NCBI RefSeq assembly: GCF_000379625.1
Contig: NZ_KB903221.1
Coordinates: 94,127 to 158,126 of the forward strand
Direction: 5' to 3'
DNA length: 64,000 nucleotides
Source of the DNA: Actinomycetospora chiangmaiensis DSM 45062
GTDB taxonomy: Bacteria; Actinomycetota; Actinomycetes; Mycobacteriales; Pseudonocardiaceae
The stretch's first letter is position 1, and each line of letters begins with the position of its first letter. The notes beneath the pieces were generated by a model that was given only the letters and a program-made list of their open reading frames with translations, was not told the DNA's origin and did not search any database. The position numbers were made by a program, and so were the translations under genes. Of this stretch, positions 1-8,087 are shown one piece after another.

Positions 1-936
1 GCGCATGTGGTAGTCGCGGGCGAAGGAGGTGCTCATGAGGTTCTCGGAGCGGTCCTCCATCCACTTGACCGGCACGCCGGTGACGATCGAGGCGACGATC
101 GCGCACACGTACCCGGGGTAGATGCCGACCTTGTTGCCGAAGCCGCCCCCGATGTCCGGGCTCACCACCCGGATCTTGTGCTCGGGCAGACCCGCCACCA
201 TCGCGTAGATGGTGCGGTGGGCGTGCGGGGCCTGCGTGGTCGTCCAGAGCGTGAGCTTGCCCGTGACCGGATCCATGTCGGCCACCGCGCCGCACGTCTC
301 CAGCGGGGCCGGGTGGACCCGGGGGTAGAGCACGTCCGCGCCGATCACCTGCTGGTCGGGGCGCGCCGCCGCCTCCGCGAACACCGCGTCGGTCGCGGCG
401 GCGTCGCCGGAGGACCAGTCGAAGACGTGGTTGTCGGTGCGCCCCTCCTGGTCGTCCCGGACCACGGGCGCGTCCGGCTCCAGGGCCCGCCGGGCGTCGA
501 TCGTCGGGGGCAGCGGCTCGTACTCGACGTCGATGAGGTCGAGGGCGTCGCGGGCGGCGTAGTGGTCGTCGGCGACGACGAACGCGACCTCCTGGCCCTG
601 GAAGCGCACCTTGTCGGTGGCGAGCACCGCCTGCGTGTCCTGCATCAGCGTCGGCATCCACGCCAGACCCAGCACGGCCAGCGTCTCCCCCGTGATCACC
701 GCGCGGACCCGGGGGTGGGCCTCCGCGGCGCTCGTGTCGATCGCGACGATCCGGGCGTGGGCGAGCGGGCTGCGCAGCACCGCGCCGTGCAGCATCCCGG
801 GCAGGACGACGTCGTCGACGTACCGCCCGCGGCCCCGGACGAATCGCGCGTCCTCCTTGCGCTTCATCGCCCCGTAGCCCCGCGGGGTCTCGGCGGCGGC
901 CCGGATCCACTCCTCGGGCGGCCGCACGCCCTCCAT
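1..936 (-). CDS. xanthine dehydrogenase-family molybdopterin-binding (large) subunit, partial
   Basis: Large, molybdopterin-binding subunit of a molybdenum hydroxylase of the xanthine / aerobic CO dehydrogenase family. Only about 312 N-terminal residues of an expected ~780 are present; the gene continues past the left edge. The aldehyde oxidase a/b hammerhead domain fills roughly residues 20-140, starting at KEDARFVRGRGRYVDDV, and a GGGFGNK molybdopterin-contact motif is near residue 262. The active-site loop (AYXCSFR in true form I CO dehydrogenase) is outside the window, so the substrate cannot be named. It is last in an operon after the FAD and 2Fe-2S subunits, 44 bases behind the latter. 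The ATG at 936 begins where the family normally starts, with a weak GGAG about 13 bases upstream. Confidence 0.9.
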   Translation of the reverse strand, partial: MEGVRPPEEWIRAAAETPRGYGAMKRKEDARFVRGRGRYVDDVVLPGMLHGAVLRSPLAHARIVAIDTSAAEAHPRVRAVITGETLAVLGLAWMPTLMQDTQAVLATDKVRFQGQEVAFVVADDHYAARDALDLIDVEYEPLPPTIDARRALEPDAPVVRDDQEGRTDNHVFDWSSGDAAATDAVFAEAAARPDQQVIGADVLYPRVHPAPLETCGAVADMDPVTGKLTLWTTTQAPHAHRTIYAMVAGLPEHKIRVVSPDIGGGFGNKVGIYPGYVCAIVASIVTGVPVKWMEDRSENLMSTSFARDYHMR

Positions 937-980
937 ACGGGTCGAGCTCCGCTGCGCTGCGTCTCCCTCCAAACCCGCAC

Positions 981-1499
981 TCACGACGACACCCCGCTCG
1001 CCTCGGTGGACGCGGCCGTCGCGCGGGCGGCCTGTTCCGCCTCGGCCGCCCATCGCACCGAGCGGACGATGTTCTCGTAGCCCGTGCACCGGCAGATCTG
1101 GCCCGAGATCGCCTCGCGGATCGTCTCCGGGGAGGGGTCGGGGTCCTGGTCGAGCAGCGCCCGCGACGTCATCAGCATCCCCGGTGTGCAGAAGCCGCAC
1201 TGGAGCCCGTGACAGGTCATGAAGCCCTGCTGGACCGGGTCGAGGTCACCCTCGCCCCAGCCGGTCGCCAGGCCCTCCACGGTGTCGACCCGTGCCCCGT
1301 CCGCCATGACCGCGAGCACCGTGCACGACTTGACCGGCACCCCGTCGAGCCGCACCGTGCACGCCCCGCAGGTCGTCGTGTCGCACCCCCAGTGCGTCCC
1401 GGTGAGGCTCAGCTCGTCGCGCAGGAAGTGGGTCAGCAGCAGGCGCGGTTCGACGTCGCGCGTGTGAGGTCGTCCGTTGACGACGACGGTGATCTCCAC
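981..1499 (-). CDS. 2Fe-2S (small) subunit of molybdenum hydroxylase
   Basis: Electron-transfer subunit carrying two 2Fe-2S clusters, 172 residues, the usual family size. The plant-ferredoxin-type N-terminal domain has Cys39, Cys44, Cys47 and Cys59 (GCDTTTCGACTV). The C-terminal helical domain has Cys101, Cys104, Cys136 and Cys138 (CGFCTPG and CRCTGY). All eight ligands are present, so the subunit looks functional. The GTG start lies 5 bases after the stop of the FAD subunit, with GGAGAGG about 8 bases upstream inside the preceding gene. It passes electrons from the molybdenum centre of the large subunit to the flavin of the medium subunit. The last ~15 residues are a low-complexity Ala/Thr/Ser tail. 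Confidence 0.93.
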   Translation of the reverse strand: MEITVVVNGRPHTRDVEPRLLLTHFLRDELSLTGTHWGCDTTTCGACTVRLDGVPVKSCTVLAVMADGARVDTVEGLATGWGEGDLDPVQQGFMTCHGLQCGFCTPGMLMTSRALLDQDPDPSPETIREAISGQICRCTGYENIVRSVRWAAEAEQAARATAASTEASGVSS

Positions 1500-1504
1500 G
1501 GTGA

Positions 1505-2377
1505 TCAGGCCTCTCCTCGGGCGCGCGCGGCGGCTCGGGTCAGGGTGCGGGTGACGAGGACCTCGACGAGATGGCGCTTGTAGTCGACCGGCCCCCGCTG
1601 GTCGGCGACGGGACGCACGTGCTCGGCGGCGAGCGCACCCGCCGTCGTGAAGGAGGCCGGCGTGGCGGGGGCGCCGCGCAGCGACTCCTCCGCCTCGACC
1701 GCCACGAAGTGCGTGGCGCCGACGGCGGCGAGCCCGATCCCGGCGTCGGCGATCCGGTCGCCGTCCAGCGTGAGCACGGCACCGGCCGCTGCGACGGCCC
1801 AGTCCCCGGCCCGGCGCTCGACCTTCGCGTACGCGCTCCCGGTCCGCGGCCGGATGGGGACGAGGACGTCGGTGACCAGCTCGTCGTGGGCCACCGCGGT
1901 CTCGTACGGACCGCGGTGGAAGTCCCGGACCGCGACGACCCGGTCGCCGTTGGTCCCGGAGATCACCACCGAGGCCCGGAGCGCGGAGAAGGCGGCCGAG
2001 AGGTCCTCGGAGGGGTCGGCCTGGCACAGCGACCCGCCGACGGTGCCGCGGTTGCGGACGAGGGGGTCGGCGATCACCCGCTCGGCGTCGACGAGGATCG
2101 GCAGGTGCTCGGCGACCACCGGTGAGGCGAGCACGTCGGCGTGGCGGGTCATCGCGCCGAACCGGATGTTCGTGCCCTCGATCGCGACCCCGGCCAGCTC
2201 GGCGAGCCCACCCAGGTCGACGAGCACGGTCGGCTCGGCCAGCCGGAGCTTCATCATGGGCAGCAGGCTGTGGCCGCCCGCGATCGGCCGGGCATCGGGG
2301 CCGTGGCGGCGGAGCAGGTCGAGCGCATCGCGCACGCTGCTCGCCCGCTCGTAGGCGAAGCTGGCTGGGACCTGCAT
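1505..2377 (-). CDS. FAD-binding (medium) subunit of molybdenum hydroxylase
   Basis: FAD subunit of the xanthine dehydrogenase / CoxM type, 290 residues, full family length. The two FAD-pyrophosphate signatures are visible: AGGHSLLPMMKLR at residues 33-45 and RNRGTVGGSL at 108-117. The C-terminal CO-dehydrogenase flavoprotein domain follows (about 180-285). It is the first gene of a three-gene operon in the order M-S-L, which is the coxMSL order, but that order is shared by many hydroxylases of other substrates. The promoter must lie in the 123-base gap shared with the divergent LysR gene, which is therefore the likely regulator. Confidence 0.93.
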   Translation of the reverse strand: MQVPASFAYERASSVRDALDLLRRHGPDARPIAGGHSLLPMMKLRLAEPTVLVDLGGLAELAGVAIEGTNIRFGAMTRHADVLASPVVAEHLPILVDAERVIADPLVRNRGTVGGSLCQADPSEDLSAAFSALRASVVISGTNGDRVVAVRDFHRGPYETAVAHDELVTDVLVPIRPRTGSAYAKVERRAGDWAVAAAGAVLTLDGDRIADAGIGLAAVGATHFVAVEAEESLRGAPATPASFTTAGALAAEHVRPVADQRGPVDYKRHLVEVLVTRTLTRAAARARGEA

Positions 2378-2500
2378 CCGTCCTCCCCGGGCTCGGTGTC
2401 TGGGGAACGCAGGGTGCGACGGGGCGCGGACGCGGGCCAGAGGTCCTGAAGGTTTCGCTCAACTCGGCCCTGACCGGCGGGGCGCCGTCGGCCGGACGCT

Positions 2501-3445
2501 GTGACCGTGACGCTGACCCAGTTCCGGACGTTCGTCACGGTGGCCCGGCTCGGGTCCGTCCACGCCGCGGCGGTGGCGCTCGGGGTCTCGGACTCGGCCG
2601 TGTCGCAGACCCTCCGGGTCCTGCGGGAGCACTTCGGCGACCCGCTGCTCGCCCGCGTCGACGGCGCGATGGAGCTCACCGCCGGCGGCGCCCGGCTCTT
2701 CGACGTGGCGAGCACCATGGTCGCGCTCGGAGCCGAGGCGGAGGCCGCGGTGCGACGGGCGGCGGGTGCGCCCGAGACCCTGCGGGTGGTGACGACGGCG
2801 GACCTGGCCGAGGCCGTCGTCGTCCCGCTGCTCGAGGCGTTCCGCAGCCGCCGCGGCTCCGCGTTCGAGACCGACGTCCGCGTCGCCCGCGCGGCCGACC
2901 TCGCCCCCCTCGTCCGAGACCGACTCGTCGACGCGGCCTTCTGCCCCGTGACCGACGGCGACCGCCACGGCCTGCGTGACGAGCCGCTGCTGCGCACCCG
3001 CGAGGTGGTGGTCGCCGCGCCCGCCCTGCGCGTGCCCGGCCGCCCGTCGACCTGGACCTGGCACGTCGACCCCTCCGCCACCGACGGGGGGTCCACCACG
3101 CACGCGGTGCTACGCCGGCTCGGCGTGCCCACCACCCGGGTCCGGGTGCACCCGCACCGCGCCGCCGCGTGGGAGGCGGCCGTGACGGGCGCCGGGGTGT
3201 CGATCGGGACCGCGCACCTCGTGCTCGGGCAGATCCGCCGCGGCGACCTGCGCGAGGTCCCCACCGCCGCCACACCCCTGTGCGGCGCCTGGTCGCTCAC
3301 CGTGCCCCGCCGGCCGTCGGGTGCCGCGAGCCACCTGCTGCGCTATCTCGGCTCCGCCGACGCGCTCACCGTGATGCGCTCACCCGGCACCGGCGTGCGG
3401 TCCTCCCGCTACCGCCCACCGGTGCACGTCGGCATCTGGTCCTGA
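2501..3445 (+). CDS. LysR-family transcriptional regulator
   Basis: 314-residue LysR-type regulator. The N-terminal winged helix-turn-helix reads LTQFRTFVTVARLGSVHAAA through VSDSAVSQTLRVLREHFG, followed by the family PLL.R segment (DPLLARVDGAMELT). A periplasmic-binding-protein-like effector domain fills residues ~90-290. It is divergent from the molybdenum hydroxylase operon and probably controls it in response to the substrate or an intermediate. Two adjacent GTG codons (2501 and 2507) could each serve as start; the Shine-Dalgarno is weak for both. The 3' end overlaps the convergent IclR-type gene by about 66 bases. The effector domain is diverged and Arg/Pro-rich at the C-terminus. Confidence 0.88.
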   Translation: MTVTLTQFRTFVTVARLGSVHAAAVALGVSDSAVSQTLRVLREHFGDPLLARVDGAMELTAGGARLFDVASTMVALGAEAEAAVRRAAGAPETLRVVTTADLAEAVVVPLLEAFRSRRGSAFETDVRVARAADLAPLVRDRLVDAAFCPVTDGDRHGLRDEPLLRTREVVVAAPALRVPGRPSTWTWHVDPSATDGGSTTHAVLRRLGVPTTRVRVHPHRAAAWEAAVTGAGVSIGTAHLVLGQIRRGDLREVPTAATPLCGAWSLTVPRRPSGAASHLLRYLGSADALTVMRSPGTGVRSSRYRPPVHVGIWS

Positions 3446-3982
3446 CACCGCGGTGGTCAACGCGTCCAGCACGCGGTCGTGCTCCTCGCGCCAGAGCCGC
3501 GGCGGAGCGACGATCCCTACGGCGGTGCCTGGCGCCCGCGCCCCGAGCCCCACCACCACTCGGGCGCCGTGCTCGTGGACGAGGAGCCGGCCCGGCGTCA
3601 GGACCGCCGTCCGCGCGGCCAGCCCGCAGTCCGCGGCGTCGCACGGGAAGCGGGCCAGTCCCTGGTGGGACCGTGCCGCGAGGACCTCCACCCCGCCGTC
3701 GGTGCCCCGCCACGCAACCGCACTCCGGCGGGTCAGCCGGTGCAGGTCGGCCACGACCGCCGCGTACGGGTTCCCGACGACGGGCGTGGTCGGTCGCCAC
3801 CGACCCCGCGCCCCGCGCACGGCGAAACCCTCGGCCTGGAGGCTGTTCAGCAGGTACCGGGCCGTGGCAGCACTGCGTCCGAGCGCCGCCCCGAGCTCGG
3901 CCGCGCTGATCCCGTCGTCGTGCTCCTGCACCAGCCGCAGGGCCTGGAGCACGGCCGAGGCGGTGGCGAGCCGGCGCGTCAT
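3380..3982 (-). CDS. IclR-type helix-turn-helix regulator
   Basis: About 200 residues. Residues 1-60 form an IclR-like winged helix (LATASAVLQALRLVQEHDD, AAELGAALGRSAATARYLLN, LQAEGFAVR). The remainder resembles a shortened IclR effector domain with an acidic/Cys stretch (FPCDAADCGLAARTAVL). Usual IclR proteins are ~250 residues, so the sensor part is reduced. The ATG at 3982 is chosen because upstream codons encode a non-conserved extension. It is divergent from the ThuA gene, and a perfect 7-bp-arm inverted repeat (4063-4082) lies between the two starts, so it may repress that operon and itself. The assignment to IclR rather than a generic ArsR/MarR winged helix is moderately sure. Confidence 0.75.
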   Translation of the reverse strand: MTRRLATASAVLQALRLVQEHDDGISAAELGAALGRSAATARYLLNSLQAEGFAVRGARGRWRPTTPVVGNPYAAVVADLHRLTRRSAVAWRGTDGGVEVLAARSHQGLARFPCDAADCGLAARTAVLTPGRLLVHEHGARVVVGLGARAPGTAVGIVAPPRLWREEHDRVLDALTTAVSGPDADVHRWAVAGGPHAGAG

Positions 3983-4058
3983 GATCGCGACAGCGTGGTC
4001 GGGTGATCGCCGTGGCCCCAGGGTCGAAGGACCCGATCCCACGGGTCGATGCTCCCCC

Positions 4059-4082
4059 TATAGTCGTCATGGTCCTGACGAC
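4059..4082 (+). promoter_or_regulatory. -10-like TATAGT plus GTCGTCA-N6-TGACGAC operator
   Basis: A TATAGT hexamer (4059-4064) runs into a perfect inverted repeat, GTCGTCA tggtcc TGACGAC (4063-4082), which ends 11 bases before the ThuA ATG. Overlap of a -10 and a palindrome is typical of a repressor site. Related copies occur at 8056, 11988, 14250 and 14306. Confidence 0.55.
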
Positions 4083-4093
4083 GGGAGTGGGTC

Positions 4094-4783
4094 ATGCACG
4101 CGGTGGTGCTCTCCGGTGGGTTGACGCACGACTTCCCCGCGACCACCTCCTGCCTCCTCGCGGAGCTCGACTCCGTCGGTCTGAACGCCGACGTGCACAC
4201 CGACGTGGACGCAGCCCTGGGGGCGCTGCCGGGCGCCGCGCTCCTCGTCGTGAACGCACTGCGGTGGACGATGACCGGCCCGGAGGTCCCCGAGCGGTAC
4301 CGCGCGCAGGCGGACGCCCAGGGGGCGAGCCCGTCGTCGGAGGCCCGCGCCGCGTTCGACGCCCACCTCGCCGCCGGGGGCGGTGTGCTCGCGATGCACA
4401 CCGCCCCGATCTGCTTCGACGACTGGCCGGCCTGGGCCGACGCGCTCGGCGCCCGCTGGGTCTGGGGCCGCTCGCAACATCCGCCCCTCGGACCGCCCGT
4501 CGACGTCGAGGTGTGCGGGGAGCACGAGATCGTCACCGGCATCGGACGCTTCACGATCGTCGACGAGGTGTACGGCGACCTCGAGTTCCGCCGGTCCGTC
4601 ACCCCGCTGCTGCAGGCTCCCCAGCCCGACGACGACGGCCGCGTCATGCCGCTGCTCTGGGCCAGGGAGCACGGTGCGGCCCGGGTGGTCTACGACGCGC
4701 TCGGGCACCACGCGCCCTCGTACGAGGTGCCGGAGCACGCCGCGATCGTGCGGCGCGCGATCGCCTGGACGAGCCGTGCATGA
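4094..4783 (+). CDS. ThuA-domain protein (trehalose-utilisation / class I glutamine amidotransferase-like fold)
   Basis: 229-residue ThuA-family protein. Visible features are the N-terminal strand VVLSGGLTHDFPATT, a GGGVLAMHTAPICFDDWPAW segment containing the His expected in the ThuA nucleophile-elbow region, and a C-terminal GHHAPSYE motif close to the family GHd..y. ThuA proteins occur in carbohydrate catabolic operons (for example trehalose/sucrose utilisation, and with Gfo/Idh dehydrogenases); their exact reaction is mostly unproven. The gene heads a three-gene operon with a TIM-barrel sugar-isomerase-like protein and an SDR, which suggests modification of a sugar or polyol derivative. 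The ATG at 4094 follows GACGGGAGTGGGTC. Confidence 0.85.
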   Translation: MHAVVLSGGLTHDFPATTSCLLAELDSVGLNADVHTDVDAALGALPGAALLVVNALRWTMTGPEVPERYRAQADAQGASPSSEARAAFDAHLAAGGGVLAMHTAPICFDDWPAWADALGARWVWGRSQHPPLGPPVDVEVCGEHEIVTGIGRFTIVDEVYGDLEFRRSVTPLLQAPQPDDDGRVMPLLWAREHGAARVVYDALGHHAPSYEVPEHAAIVRRAIAWTSRA

Positions 4784-5525
4784 CCTGTCGCTGAGCGCCG
4801 GGAGCGTGCTCGACCTGGCGCCGCCCGAGGTCGTGACCTGTGCGGCGGAGGCGCACTACGGGCTGGCCGGGGTCCGTCTGGCCGACCCGCGGCGCGAGGC
4901 ACGCGCCGTCGGGAAGGCCCTCGCGGCGACGGGGCTCGGCCTGCTCGACGTCGAGGTCGTCCGCCTCGGCGCGGGCCCGCTCACCGACCACCACCGGGCG
5001 CTCGTGGACGTCGCGGCCGAGCTCGGCGCGCGCTTCCTGCTCAGCGTCGCCGACCACGACGACAAGGCGCGCGCGGTGGACCAGGTCGCCGAGCTCGTGG
5101 GCCTGCTGCACGGCTCGGGCACGGCGGTCGCCCTCGAGTCCATGGCGTTCACGGGGCTGCGACGACGGGCGGACGCCGAGCGGGTGGCCCGCGCGGCGGG
5201 CGCGCAGGTGCTCCTCGACCCGCTCCACCTGTGCCGCGCCGGGGACGACCTCGGCGCTCCGGTGGACCCGGCCGTGGTCGGGTACGCGCAGCTGACCGAC
5301 GCGCGCGGCCTGTCGCCGGGACGGGATCTCGCGCTGGAGGCGCGGCACGACCGCGTCCCGCCGGGGCACGGTGACCTCGACCTGGCGCGCTTCGTCGCCG
5401 CGCTCCCCGCGGCGCTGCCGCTCGCGGTCGAGGTCCAGTCGGATGCCCTGCTGTCCGTCGCGCCGCGCGAGCGGGCGGTCACGCTGCAGACGGCCGCGCA
5501 GGCGGTCCTGACCGGGAGGAGCTGA
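4776..5525 (+). CDS. sugar phosphate isomerase/epimerase-like TIM-barrel protein
   Basis: 249 residues, AP-endonuclease-2 / xylose-isomerase-like TIM barrel. The strands alternate as expected (GLAGVRLADP, LGLLDVEVVRL, ARFLLSVADHDD, VALESMAF, VLLDPLHLCRAG, GYAQLTDARG, PPGHGDLDLARFVAAL). Metal ligands typical of the family can be placed at Glu in ALESM, Asp/His in LLDPLHL and Glu in LAVEVQS near the C-terminus; HD.vPPGHGdl is the common closing motif. The GTG start overlaps the ThuA stop by 8 bases, so the two are translationally coupled. It probably isomerises or epimerises a sugar or hydroxyketone together with the downstream SDR; no substrate can be named. Confidence 0.85.
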   Translation: MHDLSLSAGSVLDLAPPEVVTCAAEAHYGLAGVRLADPRREARAVGKALAATGLGLLDVEVVRLGAGPLTDHHRALVDVAAELGARFLLSVADHDDKARAVDQVAELVGLLHGSGTAVALESMAFTGLRRRADAERVARAAGAQVLLDPLHLCRAGDDLGAPVDPAVVGYAQLTDARGLSPGRDLALEARHDRVPPGHGDLDLARFVAALPAALPLAVEVQSDALLSVAPRERAVTLQTAAQAVLTGRS

Positions 5526-5527
5526 GG

Positions 5528-6286
5528 GTGGCACGTCCGATCCAGGGGATGTCCGTGCTGGTCACGGGCGGGGGCTCGGGCATCGGCGAGGGCGTGGTGG
5601 AGCGCCTGACGGCGCTCGGGGCCCGCGTGACCCTCACCGGCCGTCGCCGGGAACGCGTCGAGGCCGTGGCGGCGCGGACCGGCGCGCACGGCGTCGTCGG
5701 GGACGTGACCGTCGAGGCCGACCGGCAGGCCGTGGTGACGGCCGCGCGGCAGCACGGCGACGGGATCGGCGCGGTGGTGCACGCCGCCGGCAACATGTAC
5801 CGCGGGCCGCTGGCGGAGCTCACCGCGGAGGGCCTGCACGACGTGTTCGCCTCGAACACCATCGCCCCGATGCTGCTCACCGGGCTCGCCCTGCCCGATC
5901 TGGTCGCGGCTCGGGGGGCCGTCGTGTTCTTCGGGTCGGTCCACACCCAGCGGGCCTTCCCCGGCGCCTCGCCCTACGCGGCGACCAAGGGCGCGCTGGA
6001 GACGCTCACGGGCGTGCTCGCCGCCGAGCTCGGCCCGCAGGGCGTGCGCGTCAGCTGCGTGCGCCCCGGCGGGGTGCTCACCGAGATCAACCAGCGCGCC
6101 GGACTCTTCGACGACGCGACGGCCGCCGAGCGGATGGAGTCGCTCGGCCCGGCGCACGCGCTCGGCCGCCCCGGCACCGTGGTGGAGGTCGCCGAGGCCG
6201 TCGAGTACCTCCTCACCGCGGAGTGGGTCACCGGCAACGTGCTCACCGTGGACGGCGGGCTCGGGCTCGGGGTGACGCAGGCCTGA
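5528..6286 (+). CDS. SDR-family oxidoreductase
   Basis: 252-residue classical short-chain dehydrogenase. The cofactor loop is TGGGSGIG (residues 15-22), the strand-4 motif is HAAG (NNAG position), the catalytic Ser is in FFGSVHT and the catalytic pair in SPYAATKGAL. The C-terminus carries GNVLTVDGGLGLG. The GTG at 5528 starts 2 bases after the previous stop, so it is third in the ThuA operon. An acidic residue is not evident after strand 2 (TLTGRRRERVE), which favours NADPH. Confidence 0.92.
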   Translation: MARPIQGMSVLVTGGGSGIGEGVVERLTALGARVTLTGRRRERVEAVAARTGAHGVVGDVTVEADRQAVVTAARQHGDGIGAVVHAAGNMYRGPLAELTAEGLHDVFASNTIAPMLLTGLALPDLVAARGAVVFFGSVHTQRAFPGASPYAATKGALETLTGVLAAELGPQGVRVSCVRPGGVLTEINQRAGLFDDATAAERMESLGPAHALGRPGTVVEVAEAVEYLLTAEWVTGNVLTVDGGLGLGVTQA

Positions 6287-6289
6287 GTG

Positions 6290-7171
6290 CTACCGGCGGC
6301 GTCGTCGGGCGGGGCGCGCCGACCCGAGCCGCAGCAGCGCGGCCGGGATGCCGTGGTCGTCGCGCAGTCGGCGCAGGGCGGGCTCGTTCTCCCAGAAGTG
6401 GTCGAAGTCGTCGGGCGCGAGCTTGTCCGCGATCAGGTGCATCGCGATGTCGTGGCGGACGTACTCGACGGCCACGAGCACGACGGCCGGGTCGTCGGTG
6501 AACACGCCCCAGGCGTCGTCGCCGACCACGCCACCGATCACGGCCTGCTCCCGGTCCGCGGCCACCACCAGCAGGCGGCACCCGAGGTTCTCCAGCACGA
6601 CCTCGGGGCTCGAGTAGCGGTGCGTCGTCGTGCGTCCGACGGGCTCGTCGTCGTCGCCGAAACTCACCACGGACACGTCGACACCCTCGGCCTCCGCCCG
6701 CCGGGCCGACGGCTTGAGCGGGGCGATCTCGCTCGGCCAGCCGGAGAGGAACAGGTCGTCGCGGGCCGCGGCGACGACGTCCTCGGCGCGGTCGAGCAGC
6801 GACTCGCGGTCGGTGAGGTTGTGGACGATGCGCACCTGCGTCGGCGCGGCGATCTGCGGGAGCGCGTCGGAGAGGGCGTCCATCGAGGCGTCGAACTCGC
6901 GGCGCATCCGGTCGAGCAGGGCCGTCGGCGGCAGCGACAGGTAGCCGACGCCGGCCTCCCCCGCCCGCACCTCGTACGCCGCGCCGCGGGCCACCAGCTT
7001 GCCCAGCGTCTCGTACACCGTGCTGCGCGGGACGCCCGAGCGCTTCGCCACCTCGTAGCCGTTCAACGGCGTCCCGGCGGCGACCAGCGCGACGTAGGCC
7101 TTCGCCTCGTACCCCGACATCCCGAGGCGGCCGAGTTCGTCGATGACGCTCTGCTGCGACATGGCGCCCAT
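6290..7171 (-). CDS. TrmB-type transcriptional regulator
   Basis: 293 residues. The N-terminal winged helix matches the TrmB/Sugar-specific regulator family (LGMSGYEAKAYVALVAAGTPLNGYEVAKRSGVPRSTVYETLGKLVARGAAYEV, here split across residues ~12-65), followed by a helical linker and a phospholipase-D-like effector domain (residues 100-270). Bacterial TrmB-like proteins sense sugars or other small ligands. It follows the SDR gene by 12 bases on the same strand, so it is probably co-transcribed and controls that SDR and the divergent amidohydrolases. An internal ATG three codons in is an equally good start. The 3' end nearly abuts the convergent SDR at 6286. Confidence 0.87.
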   Translation of the reverse strand: MGAMSQQSVIDELGRLGMSGYEAKAYVALVAAGTPLNGYEVAKRSGVPRSTVYETLGKLVARGAAYEVRAGEAGVGYLSLPPTALLDRMRREFDASMDALSDALPQIAAPTQVRIVHNLTDRESLLDRAEDVVAAARDDLFLSGWPSEIAPLKPSARRAEAEGVDVSVVSFGDDDEPVGRTTTHRYSSPEVVLENLGCRLLVVAADREQAVIGGVVGDDAWGVFTDDPAVVLVAVEYVRHDIAMHLIADKLAPDDFDHFWENEPALRRLRDDHGIPAALLRLGSARPARRRRR

Positions 7172-7183
7172 CGTCCCAGGTCG

Positions 7184-7951
7184 CTACTCGTCGATCTGGG
7201 CGCGCGCCCGCGGCATCGCGTTGAGCGCGCCACGGGTGATGCCACCGTCCACCGCCAGGGTCTGGCCGGTGATGTAGGCGGCCCGGTCGGAGCCGAGGAA
7301 CAGCACGGTCTCCGCCACGTCCTGGGCCGTGCCCAGGCGGCCGAGGGGGACGCGGCCGGAGCGCAGCCGCCGCACCTCCGAGTCGGCGTAGATCGCGTCG
7401 GACATCCCGGCGTCGATGAGGCCCGGCGCCACGGTGTTCACGCGCACGCGATGGGCGCCCCACTCCAGGGCCATGTGCTCGGTCAGCATCACCACGCCGG
7501 CCTTGGACGCGGTGTACGCGCCCGCGCCGGGGGCCGCCGCGAGCCCGTTGATCGAGGAGATGTTCACGACCGCTCCCCCGAGCCCCTCGGCGATCATCCG
7601 GGCGGCGGCCGCGCGGGCGACGAGGAAGGTGCCGGTGAGGTTCACGTCGAGGGCGGTGCGCCAGTCCTGCGCCGACAGCTCCAGCAGCGGCCCGAACCGC
7701 ACCACGCCGGCGTTGTTGACGACGAGGGCCGGGGCCTCGGGCAGGTCCGCGATCGCCGCCGTGACGGCGTCGTCGTCGGTCACGTCCACGCGGGAGGGGA
7801 CGCAGACGTCCCCGATCGCCGCCGCGACCGACCGCACCGCGGCCTCGTCGACGTCCCAGGCCGCCACGCGGTAGCCCTCCTTGGCCGCGTGCCGCGCGAG
7901 CACCGCCCCGATCCCGCTGCCCGCACCGGTGATCACGGCCCACCTCGTCAC
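7184..7951 (-). CDS. SDR-family oxidoreductase
   Basis: 255-residue classical SDR with TGAGSGIG (residues 8-15), an acidic residue after strand 2 (AAWDVDEAAV, suggesting NAD), NNAG (VVNNAGVVRFG), catalytic Ser in NISSINGLA and YTASKAG as the YxxxK motif. The C-terminus has ITGQTLAVDGG. It is first in a two-gene unit with the TrmB-type regulator and divergent from two amidohydrolase genes, pointing to one substrate-induced pathway. Confidence 0.92.
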   Translation of the reverse strand: MTRWAVITGAGSGIGAVLARHAAKEGYRVAAWDVDEAAVRSVAAAIGDVCVPSRVDVTDDDAVTAAIADLPEAPALVVNNAGVVRFGPLLELSAQDWRTALDVNLTGTFLVARAAAARMIAEGLGGAVVNISSINGLAAAPGAGAYTASKAGVVMLTEHMALEWGAHRVRVNTVAPGLIDAGMSDAIYADSEVRRLRSGRVPLGRLGTAQDVAETVLFLGSDRAAYITGQTLAVDGGITRGALNAMPRARAQIDE

Positions 7952-7991
7952 GGATGGCCCCTCTCGTCGTCATGCGTCGTGGTCGGGGTAA

Positions 7992-8009
7992 CGACGCTAG
8001 TGAGCGTCG
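7992..8009. promoter_or_regulatory. inverted repeat in the SDR/amidohydrolase divergent region
   Basis: CGACGCT agtg AGCGTCG, perfect 7-bp arms with a 4-base spacer, midway between the two divergent starts. The ten bases CGACGCTAGT recur at 14242-14251 in the divergent P450 promoter region. Likely an operator for the TrmB-type or another local regulator. Confidence 0.4.
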
Positions 8010-8055
8010 GTCTCCACGTCTATGGTGCAGGGGACGCGCGCCCCGACGGGCGGTA

Positions 8056-8075
8056 GTCGTCAGACGGAGCACGAC
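8056..8075. promoter_or_regulatory. GTCGTCA-N6-GCACGAC site before amidohydrolase
   Basis: GTCGTCA gacgga GCACGAC matches the site at 4063 in 12 of 14 arm positions and ends 12 bases before the amidohydrolase ATG, the same relative position as at the ThuA gene. Confidence 0.4.
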
Positions 8076-8087
8076 GCGGGAGGCACC

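Noticed and set aside
7..1080. 357-codon plus-strand frame at the left edge
   Set aside because: Antisense to the molybdopterin subunit, whose minus-strand translation has the family motifs.
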